Part shown: positions 41,431 through 50,590 of the stretch, piece after piece
Layout of the letters: each line of letters opens with the position of its first letter
Numbering within the stretch: position 1 is the stretch's first letter
Assembly (NCBI RefSeq): GCF_000721105.1
Contig: NZ_JOEV01000012.1
Location: 62,001 to 126,000, forward strand
Length of the DNA stretch: 64,000 nt
Direction of reading: 5' to 3'
Source: Streptomyces cellulosae
GTDB lineage: Bacteria > Actinomycetota > Actinomycetes > Streptomycetales > Streptomycetaceae
Program-made: the position numbers and the translations under genes
The notes under the pieces: model-generated
The model's input: only the letters and a program-made list of their open reading frames with translations
Told to the model about the DNA's origin: nothing
Databases searched by the model: none

Positions 41431-44191
41431 CTGACTACCTTCCGAGAGCTCGGGATCCTTCCCGAGACCGCCGAGGCCCTCGAAGCCGTCGGCATCATCA
41501 GTCCCTTCCCCATCCAGGAGATGACCCTCCCCGTCGCCCTGACCGGCACGGACGTCATCGGCCAGGCCAAGACCGGTACCGGCAAGACGCTGGGATTCGG
41601 TCTTCCGCTCCTCGAGCGCGTCACCGTCCCCGCCGACGTGGAGGCCGGGCGCGCCAAGCCCGAGGCGCTCACCGACGCCCCGCAGGCGCTCGTCGTGGTC
41701 CCGACCCGCGAGCTGTGCACGCAGGTCACCAACGACCTGCTGACCGCGGGCAAGGTGCGCAACGTGCGCGTTCTCGCCATCTACGGCGGCCGTGCCTACG
41801 AGCCGCAGGTCGAGGCCCTCAAGCAGGGCGTCGACGTCGTCGTCGGCACCCCCGGCCGGCTGCTGGACCTCGCGGGGCAGAAGAAGCTCGACCTCAAGCA
41901 CATCAAGTCGCTCGTCCTCGACGAGGCCGACGAGATGCTCGACCTGGGCTTCCTGCCGGACGTCGAGAAGATCATCAACATGCTTCCGGTGAAGCGCCAG
42001 ACCATGCTGTTCTCGGCGACCATGCCCGGCGCGGTCATCGGTCTCGCCCGCCGCTACATGTCGCAGCCCACGCACATCAACGCCACCTCGCCCGACGACG
42101 CGGGCAGGACGGTCGCGAACACCAAGCAGCACGTGTACCGCGCGCACAACATGGACAAGCCCGAGATGGTCGCGCGCATACTGCAGGCCGACGGCCGGGG
42201 ACTGGTCATGGTCTTCTGCCGTACGAAGCGGACGGCGGCCGACCTGGCCGACCAGCTCCAGCAGCGCGGTTTCGCCTCCGGCGCGGTCCACGGCGACCTC
42301 GGTCAGGGCGCGCGCGAGCAGGCGCTGCGGGCCTTCCGCAACGGCAAGGTGGACGTGCTCGTCTGCACCGACGTCGCCGCCCGCGGCATCGACGTCGAGG
42401 GTGTGACCCACGTCATCAACTACCAGTCGCCGGAAGACGAGAAGACGTACCTGCACCGCATCGGCCGTACCGGCCGCGCGGGTGCCAAGGGCATCGCGAT
42501 CACCCTGGTCGACTGGGACGACATCCCCCGCTGGCAGCTCATCAACAAGGCGCTGGACCTCGGCCTGAGCGACCCGCCGGAGACGTACTCCACCTCCCCG
42601 CACCTCTACGAGGACCTCAGCATCCCCGCGGGCACGAAGGGTGTCCTGCCGCGCGCCGAGCGCACGCGTGCCGGGCTCGGCGCGGAGGAGGTGGAGGACC
42701 TCGGCGAGACCGGTGGCCGCGGTGCTCGCGGTCGCGGCGACCGCGACCGGGGTGGTCGCGGCGGCCAGGGCGGTCGCGGCGGCCGGGACCGCCGGGACGA
42801 GCCCCAGTCCGCCGACCGCGAGCGTTCGGCGCGTGCGCCGCGGCGCCGCCGCCGTACGCGCAGCGGTACGCCGCTGGACGCCACGGCTCCCTCGGGGGCG
42901 GCCGAGGCGATCGCGCCGAACGAGAGCGCCGCGGCGACCGCCTCGGTGTCGCCGGCCGAGCCGGTCTCGGCTGTCACGCCCGAGGACGCGACCGCGACGG
43001 GCCGGACCCCCGCGCCGTCGCCGCCGTACGCGTGGTGGGGCGCAGGCCGAGGCCGCCGCCGAGCCGGTGGTGCCGCAGGCAGCTGCCGAGGCCGCGCGGG
43101 AGGCCGTCGCGACGGCCGAGGGTACGGCGGATGTCGTGGACTCCGCCGAGGCTCCGGTGAAGTCGCGCCGACGCCGGACCCGCAAGTCCGCGGAGTCGGC
43201 GGTCACGCCGGCCGAGCCGGTGACCGCGGAGACGGTCACGGAGGCCGCGCCGGTGTCCGAGGCACCGGCGGTGTCGGAGCCCGAGGCCCCCGCCACCAAG
43301 CCGCGCCGCCGCACCCGCAAGGCCGCGACGGCGACCACGACCACGGCGACTGTGGCCGAGGCCGCGCTCGACACCGCCGAGGGGACGGCCGAGTCCGCCG
43401 CGGACGCGGACGCCGCGGAGGCCAAGCCCCGGCGTCGTACGCGCAAGGCCGCCGCGGCTCCGGCCGAGGCCGCCGTCGACACCGTGGAGGCGGTCAAGGC
43501 CGCGCCGCGTCGTCGTACGCGCAAGGCCGCCGAACCGGTCGAGGCCGTCACCGCCGAGATCCCGGCCCAGACGGACCAGGAGCCGAAAGCCACCGAGGCC
43601 AAGCCGCGCCGGACGCGCAAGACCGCGGCCGCCAAGGCGACGGCGGAGACCGCGGTGGACACCGCCGAGGGTGTCGAGGCCAAGCCGCGCCGCACCCGCA
43701 AGGCCACCACCACGGCCGCGGACACCGCCGAGGGCCCGGAGGCCAAGCCGCGCCGCACCCGGAAGACCGCCGCGGCCGCGGAAGCCGCCGTGGACACCGC
43801 GGAGGGCGCGGAGGCCAAGCCGCGCCGGACGCGCAAGACCGCTGCGGCCAAGGCGTCGGCGGAGACCGCGGCGGACACCGCCGAGGCACCGGAGACGAAG
43901 CCCCGCCGTACGCGCAAGACCGCGGCGTCGGCCGAGGCTGCGGCGGACACCGCCGAGGCACCGGAGACGAAGCCCCGCCGTACACGCAAGACCGCGGCGT
44001 CGGCCGAGGCTGCCGTGGACACGGCCGAGGGCGCCGAGGCGAAGCCCAAGGCGCGCCGGACCCGTAAGGCCGCGGTTCCCGCCGAGGCCGCTGCCGACAT
44101 CCCGGCCCAGGCGTCGGAGACGGCCGAGGCCAAGCCGAGGGTACGACGGCCGCGCAAGGCCACGGCCGCCACGGAGCCCGCGGACAGCTGA
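41431..44191 (+). CDS. DEAD-box RNA helicase (RhlE-type) with repeat-rich basic tail; frameshift at 43007-43011
   Basis: ATP-dependent RNA helicase for RNA remodelling or ribosome assembly. Motifs in order: Q motif with FPIQ, AKTGTGKT, PTREL, TPGRLLDL, LDEADEMLD, SATMP, ARGID, HRIGRTGRAG. After the core (to about residue 400) comes an RG/RGG-rich stretch, then a long Ala/Lys/Arg tail of about ten repeats such as EAKPRRTRKTAA. The tail is in another frame: deleting one C from the five-C run at 43007-43011 joins TGRTP to RRRRRTRGGAQ and gives about 919 residues. The conserved TTFRELGILPETAEALE start is preceded by CTG 41431 with AGAAGAGG 6 bases upstream. ATG 41332 is in frame, adds 33 residues and has no ribosome-binding site. 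Mycobacterial RhlE holds the same position. Confidence 0.88.
43140..44130. repeat. Coding repeats in helicase tail
   Basis: About ten imperfect units, mostly 66-90 bases, each encoding an Ala-rich acidic spacer (EAAVDTAEGAEA) and a basic cluster (KPRRTRK). Two adjacent units near 43890-44010 are almost identical. The tail is likely an RNA-binding, unstructured region. Confidence 0.85.
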
Positions 44192-44200
44192 TCGCTCGCT

Positions 44201-44237
44201 CGACGGCCCGGTTCACCTCATGTGAACCGGGCCGTCG
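44201..44237. terminator. Strong terminator after DEAD-box gene
   Basis: Perfect 16-base arms, 44201-44216 (CGACGGCCCGGTTCAC) and 44222-44237, with loop CTCAT. It starts 9 bases after the helicase stop. Confidence 0.9.
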
Positions 44238-44289
44238 CCGTTTCTCCGCCCGCCCCCGCGGGCTCCGCCCCACCCGGTACCCTCCCCCC

Positions 44290-45195
44290 GTGAGCCACCG
44301 CGTCTCCTTCACCCCGCCCCCCGGCGCCCGCGCCTACCCTCTCCGCACCGCACGCGGTGAGTTCGCTGTCGTGGACTCACCCGTGGCCGACAGGGCCGAT
44401 GCCGCCAAGGGACTCGACGGCGCCGAGGAGAAGGGGACCGTGTTGATGCTGCCCGGGTTCACCGGCAGCAAGGAGGACTTCACGCTGTTGCACGAGCCGC
44501 TCGCGGCGCGTGGGTACCGGGTCGTGGCCGTGGACGGGCGGGGGCAGTTCGAGTCGGACGGGCCCGAGGACGACGAGTCCGCCTACGCCCGCGACCAGTT
44601 GGCGCGGGACGTGCTCGCGCAGGTCGACGCGCTCGGCACGGCCGTGCATCTGCTCGGACACTCGCTCGGCGGCCAGATCGCCCGGGCGGCCGTCCTGCTC
44701 GACCACTCCCCCTTCCGTTCGCTCACCCTCATGTCCTCCGGGCCGGCGCAGATCTCCGACTCCCAGCAGCAGCGCGTGAAGCTGCTGCGGGACGCGCTCG
44801 CCGTGATGGGCATGCCTGAGGTGTGGGAGGCCATCCAGGCCATGGGCCCGCCGGAGGAGGTCGGCGGCCCCGCCGTCGGCGTCGGCGAGCCGGATCAGCT
44901 GCGTCGCCGCTGGCTGGGCACCAAGCCCGCCCAACTCCTCGCGACGGGCCGCCAGTTGTGCACGGAACCCGACCGGGTCGCCGAACTCGCCGCCGTCCCG
45001 CTGCCGTTCCACGTGCTGTCCGGCACCCGCGACGACACCTGGCCGGTGCCCCTCCTCGACGACATGGCCGTACGACTGGGGGCCCGCCGGACGGTCGTTC
45101 CCGGCGCCGAGCACTCCCCCAACGCCGAGCAGCCCCTCCCCACCGCCCGTGCCCTGGCCGACTTCTGGGACGGCGTCCGGCGCGAGAAGGGCTGA
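44290..45195 (+). CDS. Alpha/beta hydrolase
   Basis: A 301-residue alpha/beta hydrolase. Oxyanion region LMLPGFTGSKEDF (about 50-62), nucleophile elbow LGHSLGGQIA (Ser about 121), the acid in SGTRDDTWPV and the base His in PGAEHSPNAEQP near the end. Cytosolic. The GTG 44290 start has no good ribosome-binding site but sits at the homologous position (MSHRVSFTPPPGARA). Substrate unknown. Convergent with the NYN nuclease; a short purine-rich direct repeat (GCTGAGGAGGGC) follows the stop. Confidence 0.88.
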   Translation: MSHRVSFTPPPGARAYPLRTARGEFAVVDSPVADRADAAKGLDGAEEKGTVLMLPGFTGSKEDFTLLHEPLAARGYRVVAVDGRGQFESDGPEDDESAYARDQLARDVLAQVDALGTAVHLLGHSLGGQIARAAVLLDHSPFRSLTLMSSGPAQISDSQQQRVKLLRDALAVMGMPEVWEAIQAMGPPEEVGGPAVGVGEPDQLRRRWLGTKPAQLLATGRQLCTEPDRVAELAAVPLPFHVLSGTRDDTWPVPLLDDMAVRLGARRTVVPGAEHSPNAEQPLPTARALADFWDGVRREKG

Positions 45196-45272
45196 GGAGG
45201 GCCAGAAGAGCTGAGGAGGGCGAGGAGCTGAGAGGAGAGCGCCAGTAAGGGCCGGAAAGGACTCGAGAAGGG

Positions 45273-46166
45273 TCAGTACAGCGTGCGCAGGTGCTCCCAG
45301 AAGCCGTCCCGCAGGGAGCGGCGCAGGTCCGCCTGGCCGCGGAGCGAGTACTGCAGCAGGCCTTCCGCCTCGACCAGCAGGTCCTGGTCCACCGACCCCG
45401 GCAGGTACGGATGCCCGGGCAGCAGTTCCACCAGGGACTCACGGCCCCGTGCCGCCAGCCACTTCGCCGCGATCTGCGCGCCCACGAAACGGACGTCCTC
45501 GCGGGTGGGGCGGGCTACCGCGGCCTCGTAGGCGTGAGCCGTGCGCCGGGAGACGTACGGCTTGAAGAAGTCGAGGTCGAAGGTGCGCTGGCTGTCGACC
45601 TCCCAGAGCAGCGGCTCGGCCTGGTTGCGGCCCTCGGGTGCCTCGATGCCCCAGAGGTGGACCCGGGCGCCGTACCCCTGGGCCGCCTCGACAGCCGAGA
45701 CCAAATCCTCATCGCCGCCGAGCAGGGCCGCGTCGCTGATGGCGCGGTGCCGGGCGAGGGACTCCAGGTCGGAGCGGATGAGCGAGTCGACGCCCTTCTG
45801 CTGGTTGTTGGCGTTCAGGTTGCCCAACCGGACCTTCACGTCCGGGAGTTCGGCTATCGACTGCTGTTCGGCCGTGTGGATGCGGCGTCTGGCGCCGTCG
45901 TACCAGTAGACCCTGAGCAGACGGCTGTCCGCGAAGATGGTGCGGGCCCGGTCGATGAGCGCCTCGATCAGGCCCTCGGTGTCGAGGTCGAAGGCGCGTC
46001 GGTCCTCCGTGCCGGCGACGAGGCGTCCCGCGGCGGCGTACAGGTATCCCGCGTCGACGAAGATGGCGTGCGTCGAGGGCGTCTTCGCCACCTCGGCGAG
46101 CATGCGCTGGAGCAGCTCGTTGGTGCGGTCGATGCGGGCGCTGAGGGCCGCGAGGTCGTCGTTCAT
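45273..46166 (-). CDS. NYN-domain ribonuclease-like protein
   Basis: A 297-residue protein with an N-terminal helix (about 1-35, coiled-coil-like) and a NYN/PIN-like domain. Acidic positions are seen in IFVDAGYLYAA (about 41), the RVYWYDGARRR strand, KGVDSLIRSDL and LLGGDEDLVSAV, the standard metal-binding set for this fold. A C-terminal part (about 200-297, GAQIAAKWLAARG, LPGSVDQDLLVEAEG) may be a small winged-helix or LOTUS-like domain. It probably cuts RNA. ATG 46166 (MNDDLAAL) has GGAG just upstream; ATG 46175 adds MET. Function in Streptomyces unknown. Confidence 0.85.
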   Translation of the reverse strand: MNDDLAALSARIDRTNELLQRMLAEVAKTPSTHAIFVDAGYLYAAAGRLVAGTEDRRAFDLDTEGLIEALIDRARTIFADSRLLRVYWYDGARRRIHTAEQQSIAELPDVKVRLGNLNANNQQKGVDSLIRSDLESLARHRAISDAALLGGDEDLVSAVEAAQGYGARVHLWGIEAPEGRNQAEPLLWEVDSQRTFDLDFFKPYVSRRTAHAYEAAVARPTREDVRFVGAQIAAKWLAARGRESLVELLPGHPYLPGSVDQDLLVEAEGLLQYSLRGQADLRRSLRDGFWEHLRTLY

Positions 46167-46406
46167 CGTCTCCATTGTCCCGGCGGTCACGCTGCGAACA
46201 CAACCGGTCCCGGTCAGTCTCCCCGACGATCCCGTCCACACCACTTACCGGTCAGTAGTTAGCCGTTCGAAAAATTTCCTTAGCGTAGGGAATGTTCGTA
46301 ACAACCATCGGGTTGACTACTTACGGAACAGGGGGCACCGATGCCCCGTGCGCCATCCACAGAAGTAGTTCTCCTCAGGAGGATGACCAGACGAAGGGAG
46401 AAGCCG

Positions 46407-46559
46407 ATGCGCTTCGAAATCATGCGACTCGACGACGTCGACGGTACGCCCGTGGACAGCACCGTCGTGGACGCCGCCTCCGTCAACCGTATCGTTCAGC
46501 AGGCTGCCGCGATCGGGCAGCGGCTGTGGATCCGCCCGGCCGAGACCTCGGCCTCGTAA
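46407..46559 (+). CDS. Conserved 50-residue protein
   Basis: MRFEIMRLDDVDGTPVDS, then VDAASVNRIVQQAAAIGQRL and a WIRPAE end. ATG 46407 has GAAGGGAG 6 bases upstream, and a terminator follows 22 bases after the stop, so it looks like a real single gene. I recognise it as a recurring small Streptomyces protein without a known role. The AT-richer upstream stretch (about 46255-46330, with TTGACT) probably holds its promoter and that of the NYN gene. Confidence 0.8.
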   Translation: MRFEIMRLDDVDGTPVDSTVVDAASVNRIVQQAAAIGQRLWIRPAETSAS

Positions 46560-46580
46560 CCAGGATCCCTCTACAGGTTT

Positions 46581-46619
46581 CAGAGCCCCTGCCCGGCACC
46601 GATGCCGGCGGGGGCTCTG
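46581..46619 (+). terminator. Terminator after the 50-residue gene
   Basis: Outer arms CAGAGCCCC (46581-46589) and GGGGCTCTG (46611-46619), inner arms CCGGCA (46593-46598) and TGCCGG (46603-46608). Confidence 0.85.
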
Positions 46620-46663
46620 CGCGTTCCGCCGGGGCTCGGCCGCCCTTGATCACACGCACCGGG

Positions 46664-47269
46664 TCACCCGGCCCGCACCACCTGCGTGACCCCGTTGATG
46701 ATCTGCTGCACGGCGATCGCGGAGAGCATCATGCCCGCGAGCCGCGTCACCAGGACCACGCCGCCGTCCTTGATGACCCTGATGATCAGCAGTGAGTACC
46801 GCATCACCAGCCACAGCACCACATGGATGGCGAGGATCGCCGTCCACACCGACACCTGGGTGGCGACCCCGCCGGCCTTCTGCACCGCCAGGATCACCGA
46901 CACGATGGCGCCCGGCCCGGCCAGCAGCGGCATGCCCAGCGGTACGAGCGCCACGTTGACGTCCTTGGTCTGCTTCGGCTCGTCCGTCTTGCCGGTGAGC
47001 AGGTCCAGGGCGATCAGCAGGAGCAGCAGCCCGCCCGCGATCATCAGGGCGGGCACGGAGACATGCAGGTAGTCGAGGATCTGGTGACCGAGCAGCCCGA
47101 AGACGGTGATCACACCGCCGGCCACACAGACGGCCTGGAACGCCATCCGCTTCTGCACCTTGACGGGGCGCCCGGCGGTCAGCGCGAGGAAGATCGGGGT
47201 GATCCCGGGGGGATCCATGATGACGAAGAGGGTCAGGAACAGGGAGCCGAAGACGGCGACGTCGAACAT
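46664..47269 (-). CDS. MarC family integral membrane protein
   Basis: A 201-residue, six-TM protein of the MarC/UPF0056 family. Marks: LFVIMDPPGITPIFLALT (about 14-31), MLLAGPGAIVSVI-like MPLLAGPGAIVSVILAV in the middle, and the C-terminal segment RLAGMMLSAIAVQQIINGV. Despite its name the family has no proven role in antibiotic resistance; function unknown, possibly transport. ATG 47269. Lies downstream of the PHP gene beyond a 237-base gap that is filled by tandem repeats. Confidence 0.95.
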   Translation of the reverse strand: MFDVAVFGSLFLTLFVIMDPPGITPIFLALTAGRPVKVQKRMAFQAVCVAGGVITVFGLLGHQILDYLHVSVPALMIAGGLLLLLIALDLLTGKTDEPKQTKDVNVALVPLGMPLLAGPGAIVSVILAVQKAGGVATQVSVWTAILAIHVVLWLVMRYSLLIIRVIKDGGVVLVTRLAGMMLSAIAVQQIINGVTQVVRAG

Positions 47270-47340
47270 GAGGGCCTTGCGGAGAGTGCGGAGGGATGGA
47301 GGACGGAGGACGGAGCGATACGGAACGCGCTGGAGACGAG

Positions 47341-47490
47341 CGTCAGACAGACGAGCCTCGGACAGCCGAGCGTCGGACAGACGAGCCTCGGACAGCCGAG
47401 CGTGAGACGGACGAGCGTGAGCCGGACGAGCGTGAGACGGACGAGCGTCGGACGACGCGACTCGGACAGCCGGGTGTCAGACGGACCGGC
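47341..47490. repeat. Intergenic tandem repeat, 30-base unit of two 15-base halves
   Basis: Five units starting at 47341, 47371, 47401, 47431 and 47461, built from CGTCAGACAGACGAG / CCTCGGACAGCCGAG variants. The first two are nearly identical. It fills most of the gap between the PHP and MarC genes. Confidence 0.9.
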
Positions 47491-47506
47491 GTCAGACGGA
47501 CCGGCG

Positions 47507-48364
47507 TCAGACTCCGCCGGCCCCCGGCACAGGGAACGCCCCCGTGGCGCGCCGCGTGATCTCCCCGTACACCTCGGGGTCGGTCGTGTTCGCGCCGAGC
47601 GAGACGGTCTTGCGGCTGCCGTGGTAGTCCGAGGAGCCCGTGACCAGCAGCCCCAGTTCCCCGGCCAGTCCGCGCAGCCGCGCCCGCGTGTCCGCGTCGT
47701 GGTCCGTGTGGTCGACCTCGATGCCGTCCAGCCCGGCCGCCGCCATCTCGGCGATGGCGGACTCCGGCACCGTACGTCCCCGCTTGGCTGCCGCCGGGTG
47801 CGCGAACACCGCGACCCCGCCGGCGCCCTTGATCAGCCGGATCGCCTCGAAGGGGTCGGTCTCGTGCTTCTCCACGAAGACCCGGCCGCCGTCGGCCAGC
47901 CAGTCGGGGGTGAAGGCGTCGTCCACGGTCGGTACGACCCCCAGCTCGACGAGCGCGGTCGCCACGTGCGGTCGCCCCACGGAACCGTCACCCGCGATCC
48001 GCGCCACCTGTTCCCAGGTCACCGGCACGCCCAGCTCCTGGAGCCGGGCGACCATGCCCTGCGCCCGCGGCACCCGGTCGTCCCGCACCAGCTCACGCTC
48101 GGCGAGCAGCGCTGGCTCCTCCGGGTCGAACAGGTACGCCAGCATGTGCATGCTGATCCCGTCGATACGGCAGGACAGCTCGGCCCCGGTGACCAGGGCG
48201 AGCCCCTTCGGCAGCGCGCCGATCGCCTCGGCGTACCCACGCGTGGTGTCGTGGTCGGTCAGCGCGACGACGTCCAGACCGGCCGCGGCGGCATTGCGCA
48301 CCAGCTCGGCGGGGCTGTCCGTACCGTCGGACGCGGTGGAGTGGCAGTGCAGATCGATGCGCAC
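47507..48364 (-). CDS. PHP-domain phosphoesterase
   Basis: A 285-residue metal-dependent phosphoesterase. PHP metal-ligand motifs: DLHCHSTASDG (about 4-14), ALTDHDTT (about 34-41), GAELSC (about 60), FAHPAA (about 192) and GSSDYHGS (about 245). The family includes 3',5'-nucleoside bisphosphate phosphatases and RNase AM-type 5'-exonucleases (TrpH), a reasonable guess here because no polymerase domain is attached. GTG 48364 (VRIDLHCHS). Cytosolic. Followed on the same strand by the repeat-filled gap and marC. Confidence 0.92.
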   Translation of the reverse strand: MRIDLHCHSTASDGTDSPAELVRNAAAAGLDVVALTDHDTTRGYAEAIGALPKGLALVTGAELSCRIDGISMHMLAYLFDPEEPALLAERELVRDDRVPRAQGMVARLQELGVPVTWEQVARIAGDGSVGRPHVATALVELGVVPTVDDAFTPDWLADGGRVFVEKHETDPFEAIRLIKGAGGVAVFAHPAAAKRGRTVPESAIAEMAAAGLDGIEVDHTDHDADTRARLRGLAGELGLLVTGSSDYHGSRKTVSLGANTTDPEVYGEITRRATGAFPVPGAGGV

Positions 48365-48490
48365 GGCGCGGACTCCAGGGCGGTCGACGGGTGGAAGGGG
48401 ACGCTCAAGGATAACCGGACTTTCGGCTCCGTTGTCACACCCGCAACGGCCGAGAGCCCCCTACGCACACCAGTCCGCCCGCTGCGGGCC

Positions 48491-49132
48491 CTACGGTCCG
48501 AGCAGCCGCGGCGACAGCGCCCCGCACGGAACCAGGTCCACTTCGGCCCCCGCGTCCCGCAGGTCCGTCAGCACCAGTTCGTCGTACATCAGCAGCCCCG
48601 ACTGCTCGGGCCACACCACCGCCCACAGCCACAGTCCGAGCGCCTCCCCCGCGAAGACCGCGCGATCGCTGGGCGCACCGGCGACAAGCCACAGCGGAGT
48701 CGGCCGGCCGGCGGCCAGCACCTTGGCCTGCGGGGGCTTCTCGACATTCATGTAAGGCCCCGGGTCCGGGCCGTCGATGCCCGCGTACCGCGCGCCGAGG
48801 CCGACGCCGAGCTCCTCGGCCACCAGGATCAGTTCGCCCACGCCGCCCAGCGGTGCGGGGCCGGTGCAGGCCACCGCCGTCGCCCGGCCGCCGCTGCGGT
48901 CGTCCCCCGCGCAGGCCACGCCCGTGAACAGCCAGCCGACCGGCAGGGGCCACGGCATCCACACCGGTACCTGCGTGCGATGCACCACGACCTGGAGTGC
49001 CTCGACGCTGGGCGGGATCACGGGCTGCACCGGATGCACGGTGCCGTGCGCATCGCACTGCCAGGTATCGGCGAAGAGGCCGGGAGCCCTGACCCGGCCA
49101 CCACACTTCGGGCAACTGGGTTCGCCCCTCAT
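48491..49132 (-). CDS. DUF6758 family protein with zinc ribbon
   Basis: A 213-residue protein starting MRGEPSCPKCGGRV; CPKCG near residues 7-11 and a CDAHGTVHP segment (about 27-35) would make a small zinc knuckle. The rest is a mixed alpha/beta domain (WMPWPLPVGWLFTGVA, then DGPDPGPYMNVEKPP, ELVLTDLRDAG). This layout fits the actinobacterial DUF6758 family, whose function is unknown. ATG 49132. The PHP gene lies 126 bases downstream on the same strand. Confidence 0.8.
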   Translation of the reverse strand: MRGEPSCPKCGGRVRAPGLFADTWQCDAHGTVHPVQPVIPPSVEALQVVVHRTQVPVWMPWPLPVGWLFTGVACAGDDRSGGRATAVACTGPAPLGGVGELILVAEELGVGLGARYAGIDGPDPGPYMNVEKPPQAKVLAAGRPTPLWLVAGAPSDRAVFAGEALGLWLWAVVWPEQSGLLMYDELVLTDLRDAGAEVDLVPCGALSPRLLGP

Positions 49133-49209
49133 AGCGCCCCACGGTCCTACCCCTGCCCCGCCACGTCAAGGGACGATCACCCGTCCGGAGGGAAGCCGTT
49201 CACCAGGGA

Positions 49210-49270
49210 AAACTAGATGTAGTTTGCATTATTTAGCAGCCCTAACTTAGTATGTGCATATACCAACTAA
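49210..49270 (+). promoter_or_regulatory. AT-rich operator/promoter region of the MFS gene
   Basis: A cluster of inverted repeats in an AT-rich island: AAACTAGATGTAGTTT (49210-49225, 6-base arms), CTAACTTAG (49242-49250) and TTAGT (49247-49251) facing ACTAA (49266-49270) around TATGTGCATATA. Repeats with AACTA/TAGTT halves are typical of MarR- or PadR-type binding sites. No such regulator is encoded beside it. Confidence 0.6.
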
Positions 49271-49293
49271 CTTCGTCGGGATGGGAGAACGTG

Positions 49294-50538
49294 ATGGGAG
49301 CCAGCCAGGACCCCTTCGACGCGGGAGCGGGCAGCATCCTGCGGCAACCCAAGGCGGTGTGGGCGACCGCCGGCGCGTCCGTCGTCGCCTTCATGGGCAT
49401 CGGACTCGTCGACCCGATCCTGCCGTCCATCGCCTCGGGCCTGCACGCCACCGCCAGCCAGGTCTCCCTGCTGTTCACCTCGTACTTCCTGATCACCGCG
49501 ATCGCGATGCTGGTCACCGGCTTCGTCTCCAGCCGCGTCGGCGGCCGCAAGACCCTGCTGATCGGCCTCGCGCTGGTCGTGGTCTTCGCGGGGCTGTCCG
49601 GAACCTCGGGATCCGTCGGCGAACTCGTCGGCTTCCGGGCCGGCTGGGGCCTCGGCAACGCACTGTTCGTCTCGACCGCCCTCGCGGTCATCGTCGGCGC
49701 GGCGGCCGGCGGCAGCTCCGCGGCGATCCTGCTGTACGAGTCCGCCCTCGGCCTCGGAATGGCGTGCGGCCCGCTGCTGGGCGCACTGCTCGGTGACGCC
49801 AGCTGGCGCTACCCCTTCTTCGGTACCGCGTTCCTGATGGCGGTCGGCTTCCTGTGCATCACGGCGTTCCTGAAGGAGCAGCCGAAGCCGGCGCGCAAGA
49901 CCTCGCTGCTCGACCCCCTCAGGGCACTCGGCCACGGCGGGCTCGCCTCCGCCGCTGTCTCCGCCTTCTTCTACAACTACACGTTCTTCACGGTGCTGGC
50001 CTTCACCCCGTTCGTGCTGAACATGACCCCGTACAAGTCCGGTGCCGTGTTCTTCGCCTGGGGTGTGCTGCTCGCCGTCTTCTCGGTGATCGTGGCACCG
50101 CGCGTGCAGGAGCGGTTCGGTTCGCTGAAGGTGCTCGGCGGCTCACTGGTGCTGCTCGCGGTCGACGTGCTCGTCCTCGGCTACGGCAACCACACCACGG
50201 CCATCGTCTGCACGATCCTGTCCGGTGCCTTCATCGGCGTGAACAACACCGTGTACACGGAGCTGGCCCTGGGCGTGTCGGACGCGCCGCGTCCGGTGGC
50301 GAGCGCCGGCTACAACTTCGTACGGTGGTTCGCGGCGGCGGCCGCGCCCTACTTCGCGCCGAAGATCGAGGAGTGGACCGACATCCACATCCCGTTCGTG
50401 GTCGCGGCGGTCACCGCCGTACTGGGCGCGCTCGTGGTCCTCGTACGACGGAACGCCCTCACGCACGAGGCGGCGGAGCTGGAACCGCGGCACGCGACCG
50501 AGGACGGCGTCTCCGTCTTCGCCGAGCAGGCCAACTGA
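49294..50538 (+). CDS. MFS transporter (drug-efflux type)
   Basis: A 414-residue, 12-TM major facilitator. TM1 region VVAFMGIGLVDPILPSIA (about 23-40) carries the D-x-x-x-P pattern of DHA1 exporters. Motif A in the TM2-3 loop is GFVSSRVGGRKTLL (about 71-84), and ESALGLGMACGPLLGALLG in TM5 is motif C-like (antiporter signature). A proton-driven exporter is likely; the substrate is unknown. ATG 49294 is preceded by GGGAG 6 bases away; GTG 49291 is adjacent. The AT-rich operator-like region upstream suggests inducible control. Convergent with the SUFU-domain gene. Confidence 0.92.
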   Translation: MGASQDPFDAGAGSILRQPKAVWATAGASVVAFMGIGLVDPILPSIASGLHATASQVSLLFTSYFLITAIAMLVTGFVSSRVGGRKTLLIGLALVVVFAGLSGTSGSVGELVGFRAGWGLGNALFVSTALAVIVGAAAGGSSAAILLYESALGLGMACGPLLGALLGDASWRYPFFGTAFLMAVGFLCITAFLKEQPKPARKTSLLDPLRALGHGGLASAAVSAFFYNYTFFTVLAFTPFVLNMTPYKSGAVFFAWGVLLAVFSVIVAPRVQERFGSLKVLGGSLVLLAVDVLVLGYGNHTTAIVCTILSGAFIGVNNTVYTELALGVSDAPRPVASAGYNFVRWFAAAAAPYFAPKIEEWTDIHIPFVVAAVTAVLGALVVLVRRNALTHEAAELEPRHATEDGVSVFAEQAN

Positions 50539-50590
50539 CGTCTTCGAACCACCGGTTGGTGAGATCGGTCACCCGATCGGTCAGCTGGTC

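Noticed and set aside
40294..44172. 1292-codon minus-strand frame covering the DEAD-box gene
   Set aside because: Only its last 249 codons are a real gene (ferritin-like). The rest is antisense to the helicase and its repeats.
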